Positions 1 through 13,200 of a stretch of 64,000 bases of DNA are shown piece by piece (within the stretch, counting starts at the first letter, position 1; each line of letters starts with the position of its first letter). Made by a program: the position numbers and the translations under genes. This DNA is from Combretum micranthum (taxonomy: Eukaryota; Streptophyta; Magnoliopsida; Myrtales; Combretaceae), in assembly GCA_024138025.1 (NCBI GenBank), contig JAMXBD010000205.1, positions 560,501 to 624,500 on the forward strand, read 5' to 3'. A model generated the notes under the pieces. It saw only the letters and a list, made by a program, of their open reading frames with translations. It searched no databases and was not told where the DNA came from.

Positions 1-905
1 GGAATTATGGGATCATATTGATGGGCAGATCTTGCACCGAACAGTGAGAAGGAGAAGGGAAAATATTTGAAATGGGAGGTGAAGGATGCTCAGATTATGT
101 CTTGGATCCTTGGAAGTGTGGAACCTTCCATACTTCTTAATGTCAAGCCTTATAAGATTTCTAGAGAAATGTGGGATTATTTGAAGAAAATTTACAACCA
201 AAGCAGTATAGCACGAAGGTTTCAATTGGACCTTGAGTTGGGATAACTCCATCGAGGGATTATGTCGATCCAAGAGTTTTACTCTCCCTTTGAAAATCTT
301 TGGGCTAAGTACACTAATATTGTGTTTGCAAGTGTACCTTTTGAAGGACTCATTGCTATCCAAAGTGTGCATGAGACTAGCAAGAATGACCGGTTTTTAA
401 TAAAGATAAGGGGGGAGTTTGAACCAATTCAGGTCCAACTTGATGAATAAAGAACCAGTTCCTTTATTGAGTATTTTTCCTTTATTGAGTATTTTGTAGG
501 AGAGCTTCTCAAGGAAGAATAACGGTTCATTACACAGGCTATCTTAGAGCAGCAAGCTCAAAATTCTACTCCAATTCCTGTTGCGAGGGAAGTCTAAAGG
601 AGGCAGAGATATGACTAATGTCCAGTGCTATAGTTGCAAAGGATTTGGGCACATTGCTACTAATTGTACTAAAAAATTCTGCAATTATTGTAAGAAAATA
701 GGGCATGTCATCAAAGATTGTTCTACTTGGCCTCCAAAGAAATCTAAAACTGCCTGCAATGTGTCGGTTGGTTCCTTTAGTGCCCCTAGTCTTGGTTAGT
801 CTTTATTACTACTGAAATGGTCCAACAAATGATAGTTTATTTTCTGCTTTAAGCCTTTCAGGTAATAAAAATTCTAATCCTAAGCCTTGGTATTTTGATT
901 TGGTG
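1..905 (+). pseudogene. Ty1/copia gag relic with two zinc knuckles
   Basis: Broken capsid/nucleocapsid (Gag) gene of a Ty1/copia element, entering from the left edge of the window. Reading across frames gives a UBN2-type capsid with MSWILGSVEP near 100-130, MWDYLKKIYNQ near 170-205 and SIQEFYSPFENLWAKY from about 265. Two CX2CX4HX4C zinc knuckles follow, at 626-667 (C-YS-C...H...C) and 680-721 (C-NY-C...H...C); these bind RNA during packaging. At 878-900 a KPWYFD stretch looks like the start of the protease region (usually WxxDSGA), after which the frame is lost and LINE sequence begins. Stop codons and frame changes show it is dead. Family assignment is confident; the individual element is not identified. 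Confidence 0.8.
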
Positions 906-955
906 CTTTAGGCCTTTTCAAATCTTTTTTCAGCTCCGACTGCACCTATTTCTTC

Positions 956-2444
956 TTGCCTCTAGATGATCTTGTCGCTTGCAAGTTGAGTGATAAGAAA
1001 GTATCCTTTATTAGTGCCCTCTTCTCTGATGAAGATATGAAGCTTGCCTTCTTTAGTCAAGCAAATAGGAAAGCGCTGGGTTTGGATGGATTCTCAGCTT
1101 TATTCTTTAAAGTTTCTTGGAATATTTTTGAGAAGACTTATCATGACAATTATAAAGTTCCTTACTTCATGTAGTTTTTAAAAGAGGTAAATAATACTTT
1201 ATCCTTCTCGTCCCTAGAGTTGCTAACCATCTCTTTGCAAGATTTTAGGCCTATTTCGTACGGTAATGTGATTTACAAGGCTATTTCTAAACTCCTTGCC
1301 TCTTGTTTAAAAGAGGTTCTAGCTTCTCTAGTGGGAAAAGAATAGACAACTTTTATCCTTGGTAGATACATCACTAATAATGTTTTTGTAGCCAGTTAAT
1401 TAATGGCTACCATATAAAGTGAGGGCCGCCTAGATGCGCTAATAAAGTGGATATTATGAAGGCTTATGGCACCCTCAGTTGGCATAAGCCTTTACTATAC
1501 TCCTTCATCAGTGTTTCTCCACCCTTAAGTTTTCCATTAACATCAATGGAGAATTAGTGTGTTTCTTTTCTAGTTAGAGAGGGCTTGGCTAGGTGACCCA
1601 ATCTCCCTATATTTATTTGGGTTAGTTATGGAAGTTCTATCAGGTATCCTTCGAAAAATGTCAACCTTGGCCCTTTTCTTTTACCATTGGCGTTGTAAGG
1701 AGGAGAGAATCACCCATCTTTGTTTTGCTGATGACGTTATGATATTTTGTAAAGGTGATATATCTTTTATTAACCTAGTCAATGTAGTCCTTGAAGAGTT
1801 CGAGAATTTATCTGGTTTGTGCACGAACAGGCCAAAAACAAGGTTTTCTTTTGCAATGTGGATAATTCTTTGAAGTTCAGCCTATTCTCCTTAGGCTTTC
1901 TTGAAAGCTCTTTACTTATTGATATTTGGGTGTTTCCCTAATTTCCACCAAGCTAAAGAAGTCATATTGTGATGCTTTATTGAAAGAATAACTGCTCGCT
2001 TAAATTCTTGGACTACTTGTTTCCTATCTTATGCAAGGAGGCTCTAACTTATCAAATCGGTGATCTTCCATGCAAGTATATTAGGCTTCCATTTTTCTCC
2101 TTCCTAAGAAGGTTGTTAGCTCTATTAAACGCTTACTAAGGAATTTTCATTGGAGCGGTAGTCCTTTTATCTCTACAAAGGCGAAGGTCAAATGGAGCAT
2201 GGTTTGTTCTCTGCTAATAGAAGGTGGCCTTGACAATCCTAACTTAAAATTTGGTATAAAACAGCACAAATTAAACATATATGGAATCTATGCAATGGTA
2301 GCTTACGAGGTCTTTGGGTTGACTGGGTACATTCCATCTTTCTCAAAAGTAATAGTTTCTGGATTGTTAAAGAGATCTTCTCTCAACTGCATTATTGGCC
2401 TCATAAATAATGGAGATGTAGCAAGAGGAATCTTTGTCAACTAA
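956..2444 (+). pseudogene. L1-type LINE reverse transcriptase relic
   Basis: Decayed non-LTR retrotransposon ORF2 on the + strand. The plant L1 reverse-transcriptase blocks appear in order: LGLDGFSALFFK (about 1078-1114), LQDFRPIS (about 1237-1260), LVGKE and FILGRYI (about 1330-1370), then the catalytic FADD box at 1724-1735 after ITHLC, then thumb-like text such as KVKWSMVCS and GGL near 2190-2235. At least four frame changes or stops interrupt it. No 3' poly(A) or target duplication was recognised. It follows directly on the copia gag relic and probably inserted into it. The domain identity is solid; the ends are approximate. Confidence 0.82.
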
Positions 2445-4039
2445 CTTACACGGGCAATGAAGAATTTGGCTTGGTTTAAACAAAACTTAAATGTTCCAAA
2501 ACTGGGGATTCCACCCCATCCATAAACACCCATTTTGGTTAGTCCTAGACACTACTTTGGACAAGTTCGCTCCCAAACCAGCTGAATCCTTGCATCTTTG
2601 ACTTCAGTTTCCATAATCACTAAAAGGGATAACTTATATTTTTTGCAAAACTTAGCTACCTCTTTACACTTATTAGGGTCATTAAGACCCCTAATAGTCT
2701 TTTCCCTACCTCCTTTATATAGAATGTAAACTTTCTTTCTTATACTTAGAAAACGATTGTCCGGTGGGGTTCAGTGGATACTACAGTTCTGTCATGGGCA
2801 GATACCTTAATAGTATGAATTTTAGGAGGATGATCAGAACAAGAAACACACAATATATATATGCTAATGGTAAAATCCAAGACAGCCTATTTTATTTAGA
2901 ATATGATGATACATTGCCCTGTATGGTCTGCAATGACTACTATCAGTGGTACTACAGTGTCATGAGACAATGTATAGGGTGTACTGGAGCGCTTCTACTT
3001 GTCTTAGTATGTGTTTTATTTAAAATCATTGTATCCATATTGATATTTATGTCACTTTCATGCTAATTCACTTTCTTTACTGATAATCATGTAGCTGGAT
3101 AATATACTTGATATTAGATTCAGTTCTATCAATCTCTTGCATTGTTAATTTGCCTGTTCCCATGAGACCACTACATTTAGCACTTTTAGATATGGAAGGG
3201 GGAATAACACAAACCGAAAGCTTGAAATGGAGGGTGGTACATCTCAAGTTGGACAATCCCTTGGGAGATTTGTTAGAGGAACATACACATGATAGGGTGC
3301 TGACATCTAGTGTACATTGCTGAAAGCAATTTAGGTAGAGAAAGCAGTTTAGAGGCAATTATTTAGTAAGAGTGAATTCAAGAGTAACAGTTAGGGATTG
3401 TAACCGGCACTCGTGTCGTTTATTTTTCAGAAAAAGAATGGAAAGAGAGACCATTGCTATTTTTCAGAAAAATTTTAGAATTGTAGAGATCAAACAGATT
3501 GTAGGTTCATTTGAAAATCGAGTCATAGTCAAGAGATCACTAGGTTCTTTCTTAATGATCCAAAAAAATTCATTTCGATTCTATCGTATAATGGGTGAAG
3601 TGGAATCATGGGTCCTCACAACCCACATTGCCATGACCCTTGAAGATTTATCAATAGGAATTTTTAGCGGAAAAAAAAAGATAAATAAATAAAAACCAAC
3701 GTATGTTGAGAGTTTTTTTTTTAATATTCTATCTAACTTGAAAAATTAAAATAAATGGGAATTTCCTATTATCTGGCTTGTATTCCTTTTATACCAACGG
3801 TGCTAGATGCTAATAGACCATTTATATTTCCCTTGCATCGCATTCTCTTACATAATATCAGGTATACCCTTTTCATACCTTTGAAATGATAATACTTGGC
3901 ATTATTTGATTTTTGAATTGAGCTTTTCATACTGTTTTTTTGGATTAGTTGTGTATAGCCTTATTCAAATATTCTTTACCTTATAAACCTTAACTCTTTA
4001 TGCAATGAGCTTGTTACATTTATTAATGTTTTTATACAG
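2445..4039. other. Probable intron sequence, no gene recognised
   Basis: AT-rich sequence upstream of the first recognised host exon. Open frames here (for example 2764-3066 and 3372-3692 on +) have no motif I recognise and lack convincing splice context. The last 30 bases are pyrimidine-rich and end in an acceptor at 4038-4039. I looked for an upstream exon of the membrane-protein gene and found none. Confidence 0.5.
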
Positions 4040-4214
4040 GATTGATCTTTGCCATCAGGTAAATGACGACGACGACGACGATGACGAATGCTCTTACCAT
4101 GAATCTTTATTAGAGAGGACATCAAGTAGACCAAATACATCCTTTGCAGATAGCCGTAGGTGTTTACAGTTATGGATTTCAAATATTGGAAGTCGCCAAA
4201 AGATTGTTATTTTG
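4040..4214 (+). CDS. Host gene exon 1 of 7 seen: acidic cytosolic loop
   Basis: Starts after the acceptor tttatacag; the first G completes a codon, so the preceding intron is phase 2 (a Trp codon TG|G would fit the family). It reads IDLCHQ, then a run of Asp codons from a GAC repeat at 4066-4086, then [12 protein letters not shown] and ends SRQKIVIL before the donor gtaagaaag. The acidic stretch is a hydrophilic loop between membrane segments. The run of seven Asp is coded by a pure trinucleotide repeat apart from one GAT. Confidence 0.75.
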
Positions 4215-7200
4215 GTAAGAAAGGAAATAAAACTTTCTGGCATTCTCATATTCTAGTTTCATAATCATTGCAGCTCTTTACAAATAATTCTAATTTAACC
4301 TATGGTATTTATTATGATAAAATTCACATTCTTCATAAGGTTATTATTTCAAGTGCTATATTGATGGTTGTTTCTGCTGCTTTAATGGGGATTGGTGTTG
4401 GAGAGAAAGTCCGTCTGGTCCAGAATTGGTGGCTCAGGTAAGGACTTCTTAGTAGAAGGTACATATTTCAGATGTTCTGCTTCCCTCTAATTTCTCATTG
4501 TACTAATGTGGTCTGCACACGATGCTGTTGAATTTACTTTTGTTGAATGCATGTTAAATGTTGCAGTGATCATTCGCATTCTAATGATGGTCCAACATTT
4601 AGTTGCATGGACAGTCATATTTAGATGTGATAAGGTTTGCAACAAATTAAGGCCAATCAATAATATTTCACAAACACATTAACCAGAGAAAGATTACTTT
4701 ATTGCTGCTTGTATGGCATTTATAGTGACTTTGACAAATGAAATCAAATGTTTGTATTAGTAAAGTTGAGTGTTTAGTGTATGGGATTTTATAGGAGCAA
4801 GTTGCTAATCTAGGTGCTCTCTTTCTACTAACAAAATATCTGGCTTAAAAACTCAAACAGCTGGATTGCCCCTACTACTCATAGGACTCACTTCCTAGAT
4901 AGACACTCCTATTGGGTCTTCTCGATGCTTCTAAAAGCATACAACAATAAATATAACAAACTATGCTAGCTAAGCCAACTACTTGCCAGCTAGACCTAGA
5001 AAATATTTAAGAAAGTACAAATACAACATCGGGCTTGGTAACAGAGAGGGGGGAGAGAGAGAAACCTATCGAAAATATTTTATTAAAAAGTTGTTATTAA
5101 AATAATGTACAATACAAGTATATATACATGTACTAAAAGCCGTATCTATACTAGTCTAAGTCACGTGGGATATACATACGTCTATAACTCAACACATTCC
5201 CCTCAAGCTGGAGTATACATATCATATACACCAAGCTTGTTACAAATATACCAAATACAAGAATCCCCAAGAGATTTAGTCAAAATATTAGCCAATTGAT
5301 TATTAGAATTGACATAGCTAATGATAATGTAGTCAGAGATGATCTTTTCTCGAATGAAGTGACAGTCGATCTTTATATGTTTAGTTCTCTCATGAAAGAC
5401 TGGATTAGAGGACATATGCAATGCAGTTTGGTTATTAAAAATCAGCTCCATCTATGATATTTCATAAAATTTTAACTCTTGGAGTAATTGTTTCATTGAA
5501 ACAAGCTCATAAGTTGCCAAAGCAATGGTACGATATTCTGCTTTTGCACTCGACCTAGCCATTGTATCTTACTTCTTCCTTTTCCATGATACTAGATTAT
5601 CTCCAATTAGCAAACAATAACCAGAAGTAGATCGTCTATCAGATAGAGAACCTGCCTAGTCAGCATCATAGTATTTAATCACTTGAGAATGACCATGATC
5701 TTTATATAGTAGATCTCTACCAGGAGCATTTTCAATATATCTAAGAATCCTAACAATTGCATTCTAAGGACTCTTAGAGGGGGATTGGAGAAAATGGCTA
5801 AAAACATTAACGACAAATGATATATCAGGACGAATGATAGTAAGATAACGAAGTTTGCCAACCAACTGACGATATCTACTGGGATTTGCAAAAGTCTTCC
5901 CCTATCCTGGTGACAATTTCACATTGAGATCCATTGGAGAATGTATAGATTTGCAATTAAGCATCCCGGTTTCTTCTAGAATATCTAAAGCATATTTTTT
6001 CTAAGAGAGTACTATACTGGAACTGGATTGAGCAACTTGTATGCCAAGAAAGTACCTTGACAAGCTAAGATTCTTGGTCTGAAAATGTTTGAAAAGATGT
6101 GCTTTCAAGTGATTAATACCATCCCGATCATCATTAGTTATGACAATATCATCTGCATACACTATTAAGTAAATGCATTTCCCCTTAGATGTGTGTTTAT
6201 AGAAAACGAAATGATTAGATATATGCGAATCATACCGAACTCCACTATCACAGTACTGAACCGGCTAAACCAGGCATGTGGAGATTGTTTCAAACCATAA
6301 AGTGAGCATCGAAGTTTCATACCAGATTAGACTTCCCCTGAGTAACAAAACTAGCTAGTTGCTCCATATAAATCTCCTCTTGAAGTTTATTATGAAGAAA
6401 TGTATTTTTAATGTCCAATTGATATAAAGACCAATGCTTTATAGTTGTAATGGATAAAAACAAGCAAACAAAAGACATTTTAGCTATAGGAGAGAATGTA
6501 TCAACATAATCCAAACCATACACCTGAGTGGAGATGTTGGATCAGAAGGTGTGTCAACAAGAACCTCCAAAAGATGTGTTGTGTCTGATGAATGTAGGTG
6601 TCGAGAGCGCCGATGGTAAACTTGTAATGGTGGAGGGCAAGGAATAGAATCATAAGTAACAAGGATAGGCTTAGGATGAGTTAATTGAGACAGAATAGGT
6701 AAGACCTCAGACATAGAGCTATTAGAGGAGGAGGAAGAATAAATGGAAGAAGATTCGAAGAATGTAATATCAAGGGACAGATAGTAGCGATGTGTACTGG
6801 GTAAATAACACTCGTTAACCTTTTTGATGTTTAGAGTAACCAAGGAAAACACACTTGATAAAAGACGCTGATAGTTTATCCTGACCCAGAGACATACTAT
6901 AAACAAAACATGTGTAGCTAAAGACACATAATGAAAGAGCATACAATGGTTGATCAGGAAATAAGATGGTGTGAGGAATTTTGTGCTGAAGTACAAAAGA
7001 AGGCGTTCTATTATTGAGATGATAAGCAGTGAGAATGACATTAGCCCAAAAACAGTGGGTATATGATAGTGTAAAAGAAGTGTATGGACAGTTTCAATTA
7101 GATGTCTATTTTTATGCTTAGCTACTCCGTTCTGTTGAGGTGTGTAAGCACAAGAGGATTGATGTAAAATGCTATGAAAGGACAAAAATTTAGTAAATGG

Positions 7201-10200
7201 AGTAGAAAAGTATTCAGGAGCATTATCTTTATGCAAAATTTGTATAGACGTATTAAAGTGTGTTTTGATTTCACTCCAAAATGACTGAAATTGAAAATAA
7301 TTTAGAACGATTTTTCATTAAATATAACAAAGTACAGCGCAAATAGTCATCAATAAAGGTTACAAAGTACTGAAATCCCAAAATAGGCACGACATGACTT
7401 AGGCACCAAACCTCATAGTGAACAATTGCAAAAGGAGACGCAACTCGATTATTGATTTGCTCGGGAAATGAAGTTCTAGACTGTTTCCCAAGTTGACAAG
7501 ACTCACATTCTAGTAAAGACAAATGAGATAAACGAAGAACCATCTTTTGAAGCTTGGAGAGATTGGTATGACCAAACGTCTGTGGAAAAGAGCTAGAGAC
7601 ATGGTAGCTAAATAGGCAGTAGAAGAATTTGGTGGGTTTGTGAGGTGGTAAAGCCCTTGTGACACTTTTTGCCAATCGTCTGTCTTGTACTGAGGTCCTA
7701 AAAAAATAGAATGAGGGTCAAATTTGATAGAACAATTTAAAGCACGAGTGATCTTACTAATAGAGACAAGATTAATAAGACAATGTGGAATATAGAGAAC
7801 ACGTTCCAAAGTTAATGATGGTAAGGGTTGTGCACTACCCATAACTTTAGCTATTGCGTTTGAACCATTTGCTACAGTTACAGAAGGTAATGAGGTAGAT
7901 TTTTAAAATTGAGAAAAAAGATGAGGATTACTAGAAATGTGTTTAAAAGCACTAGAATCAACCATCCAAGGACCTAAAGAGAAAGTTTGAGTTAAACATG
8001 CAATAGAATTATCATTGTGAGCAAGGGAAGTAATAGAAGATGAGGATTGCTGTGAAGCCCGATGCTGAGGATAATTTTCAAGATCATCTCTAGTGAGAAG
8101 AAGAGATTCCCTATCTTGTCCATCGGAAGATGTAGGATTGGTATTCTGAATAACATTAGCTCATGGAGGGCATCATTGCAACTCATGACATTTGTTCTTA
8201 GTGTGACTCCATCGATGACAGTAGATACACCTAGGACGGTTTCTTTTATTACCTCTGTGATCTCCCTCTTGTTCTTCTTTTGCATTTATGTAAACTTTGG
8301 TGGTCATCTGAGAAGTTAGGGCTGAAATATCTATCGGAGAAGAACCACGTAAGGGTGCATTAGAAACAGATGATAGACGAAGAAGGTGGAAGAAAATGTC
8401 ATCCATAGTCAGTATAGTAGGACTAGCTAGTATTTAATCGCGAACTGAAGTAAGATCAGGACTAAGGATAGCAAGAGTACAAGCCATGAAAAATTGCTCT
8501 TTGACCCAAATCATCTTTGAGAGATTGACTAGGAGGGAGTGAAGAGTTATACTCAGCCTTAATAGATGCCCATCTGCTAAGGAAATCAGTCACAGATGTA
8601 CCTGACTATCTCAAATTAATTAACTTAGATATCACTAAGTACAAACATTGAATATCATTACCATAAAGAGCTTTTGCTCGAGTCCAAACATCACCACAAT
8701 TAATATAATGGTTGTAAATTAGATGAAGAGAGATATCAATAGATTGCCACAAAAGACTCAGTAATAAAGCATTGGCTCTCAACCATTGATCCTTATTCTT
8801 CGATACAACATTCGATTGAGCAATCAAATGGTTTTGTGGACCTTGACTCATACACCTTTATTTAGTAGCCTTTGACCAAGAGATGTAATTGGAACTGCCC
8901 AACAATTTTTCTATTGCAATAGCCGGAGTTAGTGACAAGAAGTTTGAAAAAGGACCCGATTTGAGGATGAACCATCAATAGTCATGTTGGAATGAAAACA
9001 ACCCTTAAGAGGAGAGAGAAAATCGTTGGAAGACAACTGATAGCGGTGATCAATGGCAGACGATGGTGATTGGTGGTGGAAGACGGCGAAAAATCCTGGC
9101 ATTTCTAGGTTTAGACGGCTAAATCTCAACAAAGAAGAACTGGTGCATGTTACAAGAAACAGTTGAAAAACAAGACAAAAAAAAAGATAAGCAATGGCGG
9201 TAGATGGTGCGTGGGGGCTTACGGCGGTGATCTTCCTGGTTTATGATGCTGGAGAAGAGAGAAACACGGTAATATGATTATATTTTAGATCTAACACCTG
9301 GAAGAAAGACAACATGCCTCGATAGCCATGGAAATTAGGGTTAGGTTTGTGTTTGGTTTAGGGTTAGGGTTTGTAATTAAATCTAGCATTTCTCACGTTA
9401 TGGCTCTGATGCCATGTTAACAAGGAGAAGAGAGGGAGAGAGAGACCTATCGAAAATATTTTATTGAAAAATGTTATTAAAATAATGTACAATACAAGTA
9501 TATATACATGTACTAATAGCCATAGCTATACTAGTCTAAGCCATGTGGGATGTCCATACGTCTATAACTCAATAGGGCTTCACGTTTTCCCACTCAAGGA
9601 TGTTAAAGTAGCTGTTAAATACTCCACACCTATATTGCATGCACCTATGGTCCACGTCTTATTCATGTATAACATTGGAGGTTAGACATGTGGCACAAAG
9701 ATTCCAATGTTGTTGGTACACCTACCACAAACACATTTTCTATATATATTTGATGATCTTTGTACTCCAAAATCTAATAAGAATATAGTTCTCTCTTCTC
9801 ATATTTTTTAGTATTCTCTCATATTTCAGCATGGTATTAGGGCACTAGGTTTCTTTCCTAGGATTTCTTTTTCACACTTTTCTTGGGCAAGCCTTCATTG
9901 TTGCGGGGGCTTTTTCTTTTTCCCTCTTTTGTGTTTTTCAGCCTTCATAGGTGTCATTCTTCCTCAGTTCCTTTTTTCTTGTGTCGAATAGCCTTAACTG
10001 TTGAACATCCCTTTCTGTCATCATGTCCTCTGAATTACTAGCAACCTGAAACCATTCGATGACTCCAATGTTGCCTAGAAAATTGGAGACTTGCAGAATA
10101 TCCGTGCTTCCTACAGATTCAATGGGAAGAATTATCTCAAATGGTCTTATTTGTCCGCACTTATCTTAAAGGCAAAGGGAGACTTAATCACTTTCTTGAG

Positions 10201-13200
10201 ACTGGACCAACTAAGTATGTCCCCATGTTTGAAGCATGGGATGAGGAGGATTGCATGCTAATGTCTTGATTGTAGGATTCAATGGATTCTATAATAAGTG
10301 CTGCATGCATGTTTTCACCACAGCAAAAGAGATTAGGACTTCCTAAGTTGCATATATTCAAAGGCTCGTGACGCTGATCAAGTATATGAGATCAAAGTCA
10401 AACTAGAGTCACTAGCAAGGAGACAAATCAGTCATAGAACATGCAAATTTGTTGTAAAATCTATAGCAAGAACTTGATCATTATTGGGTTTTTGAGATGA
10501 AACACCTTGAGGGTGCTGCAGTTTGAAAAACTTCATTGAGAAAGATAATGTTTACAATTTTTTGGCTGGATTGAATCCAGAATTTGATTAGGTTCAGGTT
10601 TAGATTCTCGGAAAAGAGGAAACACCCTCGCTAGAGGAGACCATTTCACTGATACGAGCAAAAGAGAGTTGATATCTTGTTATGCTAGAATCACAAATAG
10701 TAGATGGGTCAGCCATAGCAACAAAGACAGAACAATTGGAGAAAGGCAAAAATAACCAGTCCAAGTACCTGAATAGAAAAATAGATTAAGGAGAACACAA
10801 GAGAGAGGTGCTGAAACTGAATGGTAAGCCACCAAGCTGAGAGTGGAGAAACGTAGAGGCTAGCAGAGACCTTATGCACACATGGTCGAGCAGTACAAAC
10901 CCGAAGAAAACCTAAAGATCCAAAGTCATGTCTGAATCCTCTCCTTTTTGATGGATTCCTGTTCAAATAACCACAATCCGACTGAATGGAGATGACTTTC
11001 TCTGGTTGTCATAAAGTGTTCATATGTACATTAGAGGGAAATGGAAGATTGGATACCTCACGGGGGATGCGGAGAGGATAAAAAAGCTCAGGGATTAAGT
11101 AGTATCAGTTCAACCCCTGTCTGTGATCAAGCAATGTTATGGCATATGAGATTAGGACATCCTAATTTTTCATATCTCAAACATTTATTTTTTAGTTTGT
11201 TTTAAGGAAATTGATTACTCAAAGTTGCATTATGAGGCCTTGTCATTTGGCTAAAGAACATTGTATTTCATTTTCTTCGAGGAATTATTCTGCATTAAAA
11301 CCATTTTATCTATTTCATAGTGATGTTAAGGGACCATCTAGGGTTACTATAGTTTCTGGGAAAAAATGGTTTGTGATATTTATTAATGATCATACTCGAG
11401 TGTGTTAGATCTATTTGTTGGAAAAAAAATCAGAGATTGAATAGCGGTTCAATGAGTTTTTTCATATGATTGAAAATCAATTTGTTAAAGTATTATGTTT
11501 CCTATGTTGTAGTGTTATGTTTCCTATGTAACATAATAATATTGTAGTAGGTAGGATATATCAACAGTCACATGTTTAGTGTATATATGTGTGTCTATGT
11601 ATGTACAATCAAAATATATAGAAAAGAATTATTTTCACAAATATTTTGTTAAAGGTCAATCATAAGTAGCAATCAATGAGATAAATAGTCGAATTGATGT
11701 TAATTTAGCTACTGGAGAGAAAGTGTCAGAATGGTCTACGCCATAGGTTTGAGCGTAACCCTTAGCCACAAGACGAGCTTTGAGGCGAGCAATAGATCCA
11801 TCTGGATTGACCTTAATGGCAAATACCCATTTGCAACCAATAGCCTTTTACCTGCAAGGAAACAAGCTTACCAAATCCCATGTACCATTTGCATCTAAAA
11901 CATTAATCTCATCTATCATAGCAGTATACTAACCAGGATGAGACAAAGCCTTGTGAAGAGTACGAGATATATTATTGCGTGGAGTAAAGCTGTACAGGTA
12001 TATTTGCGGAGTATAGAAAAAGAAGATCACCTTACTAAAAGTCCTCTACAAGATAATAAGAAACAAGCATGGTTACGTGATGATGCTAGGATATTTTTGC
12101 GGTTAAGAAATTCTATTATACTGAGATTATACCTTTGGTTGATCATTGTGAGTACGTGAAGGAGTTAATGGATTATTTGGAGTTTATGTATTCAGGAAGA
12201 GGAAATATTTCTCGAATATATGATGTATGTAAAGGTTTTTATCGTGCTGAACAGCTTGATGAGTCTCTTTCCAGCTATTTTATGAACTTCAAGAAGATAT
12301 ATGAGGAATTAAATTCGGATAGTGAGGGAAGAAGAGAAAGAAGGTAAGGTAAGGCTTTGGGACAGAGGAGGAGTTAACAGGAATGAGAGTCTGATCAGCT
12401 CATTAAGCAGAATGAGTTCAAGCGGACGATTCTCTGCATCCGGACGATTACTATCCTTTAGTCCCAATGTGAGAATTCAGCAAACTCAATGGGAACAGAT
12501 GGTAGTAATGAGTTTTTTGGCTGGCCTTCGTCCTGAATTTGATGGTGTCAAAACCAAATTCTATCTAGTTTTGAGATTTCATCTCTTTAAGAAACCTTTA
12601 GTAGGGTTCTTCGTACAGAGAAGCATATACCTGTTATATCATCACACTCCAATAGTGCTCTTGTTGGTCAAAATAGTCGTTCCTTCACTAATGGGAAATG
12701 GGGAGATAATGTTCGAAGTCAAAACTCAGGGGGAGTAGTGTGTTATTACTGTTATGAACTAGGACACATAAAGCGTACTTGCAAGAAGTTGCAGAATCGT
12801 ACTTAGAAGAGACCATCCGCACATATTGCTTCTACCGAGGTTGTCTCAAATTTTGAGAGGACAATTACAGTTGTTGTTGATGAGTTTGCCAAGTTTTTCC
12901 AGTATCAAGAGGCTTTGAAAGCTTCCTCTCATCATTTGTCTGCTAGTACTGAATCAGATAAACCAACTCAGTGTCTTCTTTCCTCATCATCCAAGTGGGT
13001 TATTGATTCTGGTGCTACAGATCATATGATAGGTAACTCAAATTTCTTCTCCACATACCAACCATATATATCTTCTATGAATGTCACTTTTGCAGATGGC
13101 TCCAAATCACATGTTTTTGGATCTGGTACAATTAATCCAACTTCTTTCATTTTTTTATCTTCTGTGTTAAGTTTACCTCAATTTTTGTTTAACTTACTGT

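Larger units (their letters stand above)
5036..9574 (-). mobile_element. Element A: old Ty1/copia retrotransposon, complete ends
   Basis: A full-length copia (about 4.5 kb) in antisense to the host gene. LTRs of 159 and 160 bp flank a coding region read on the minus strand in the order gag, protease, integrase, reverse transcriptase, RNase H. It is bounded by a perfect 5-bp target duplication GGGCT (5031-5035 and 9575-9579). The primer-binding site at 9402-9414 (ggctctgatgcca on +) is complementary to the initiator Met-tRNA end with one change. The polypurine tract lies just right of the left LTR (cattcccctcaagctgg on +). The LTRs differ at roughly 20 positions, so the insertion is old. All reading frames are broken. 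Confidence 0.93.

Noticed and set aside
2764..3066. Open frame as a host exon
   Set aside because: No family motif, no matching splice phase with the next exon, and composition like intron.
3372..3692. Open frame of 106 residues
   Set aside because: No recognisable domain; ends in a poly-A-rich stretch; read as chance.
9340..9375. Telomere-like TTTAGGG units
   Set aside because: Only two or three imperfect units, lying in the leader of element A; kept as a telo-box note, not as an interstitial telomere.
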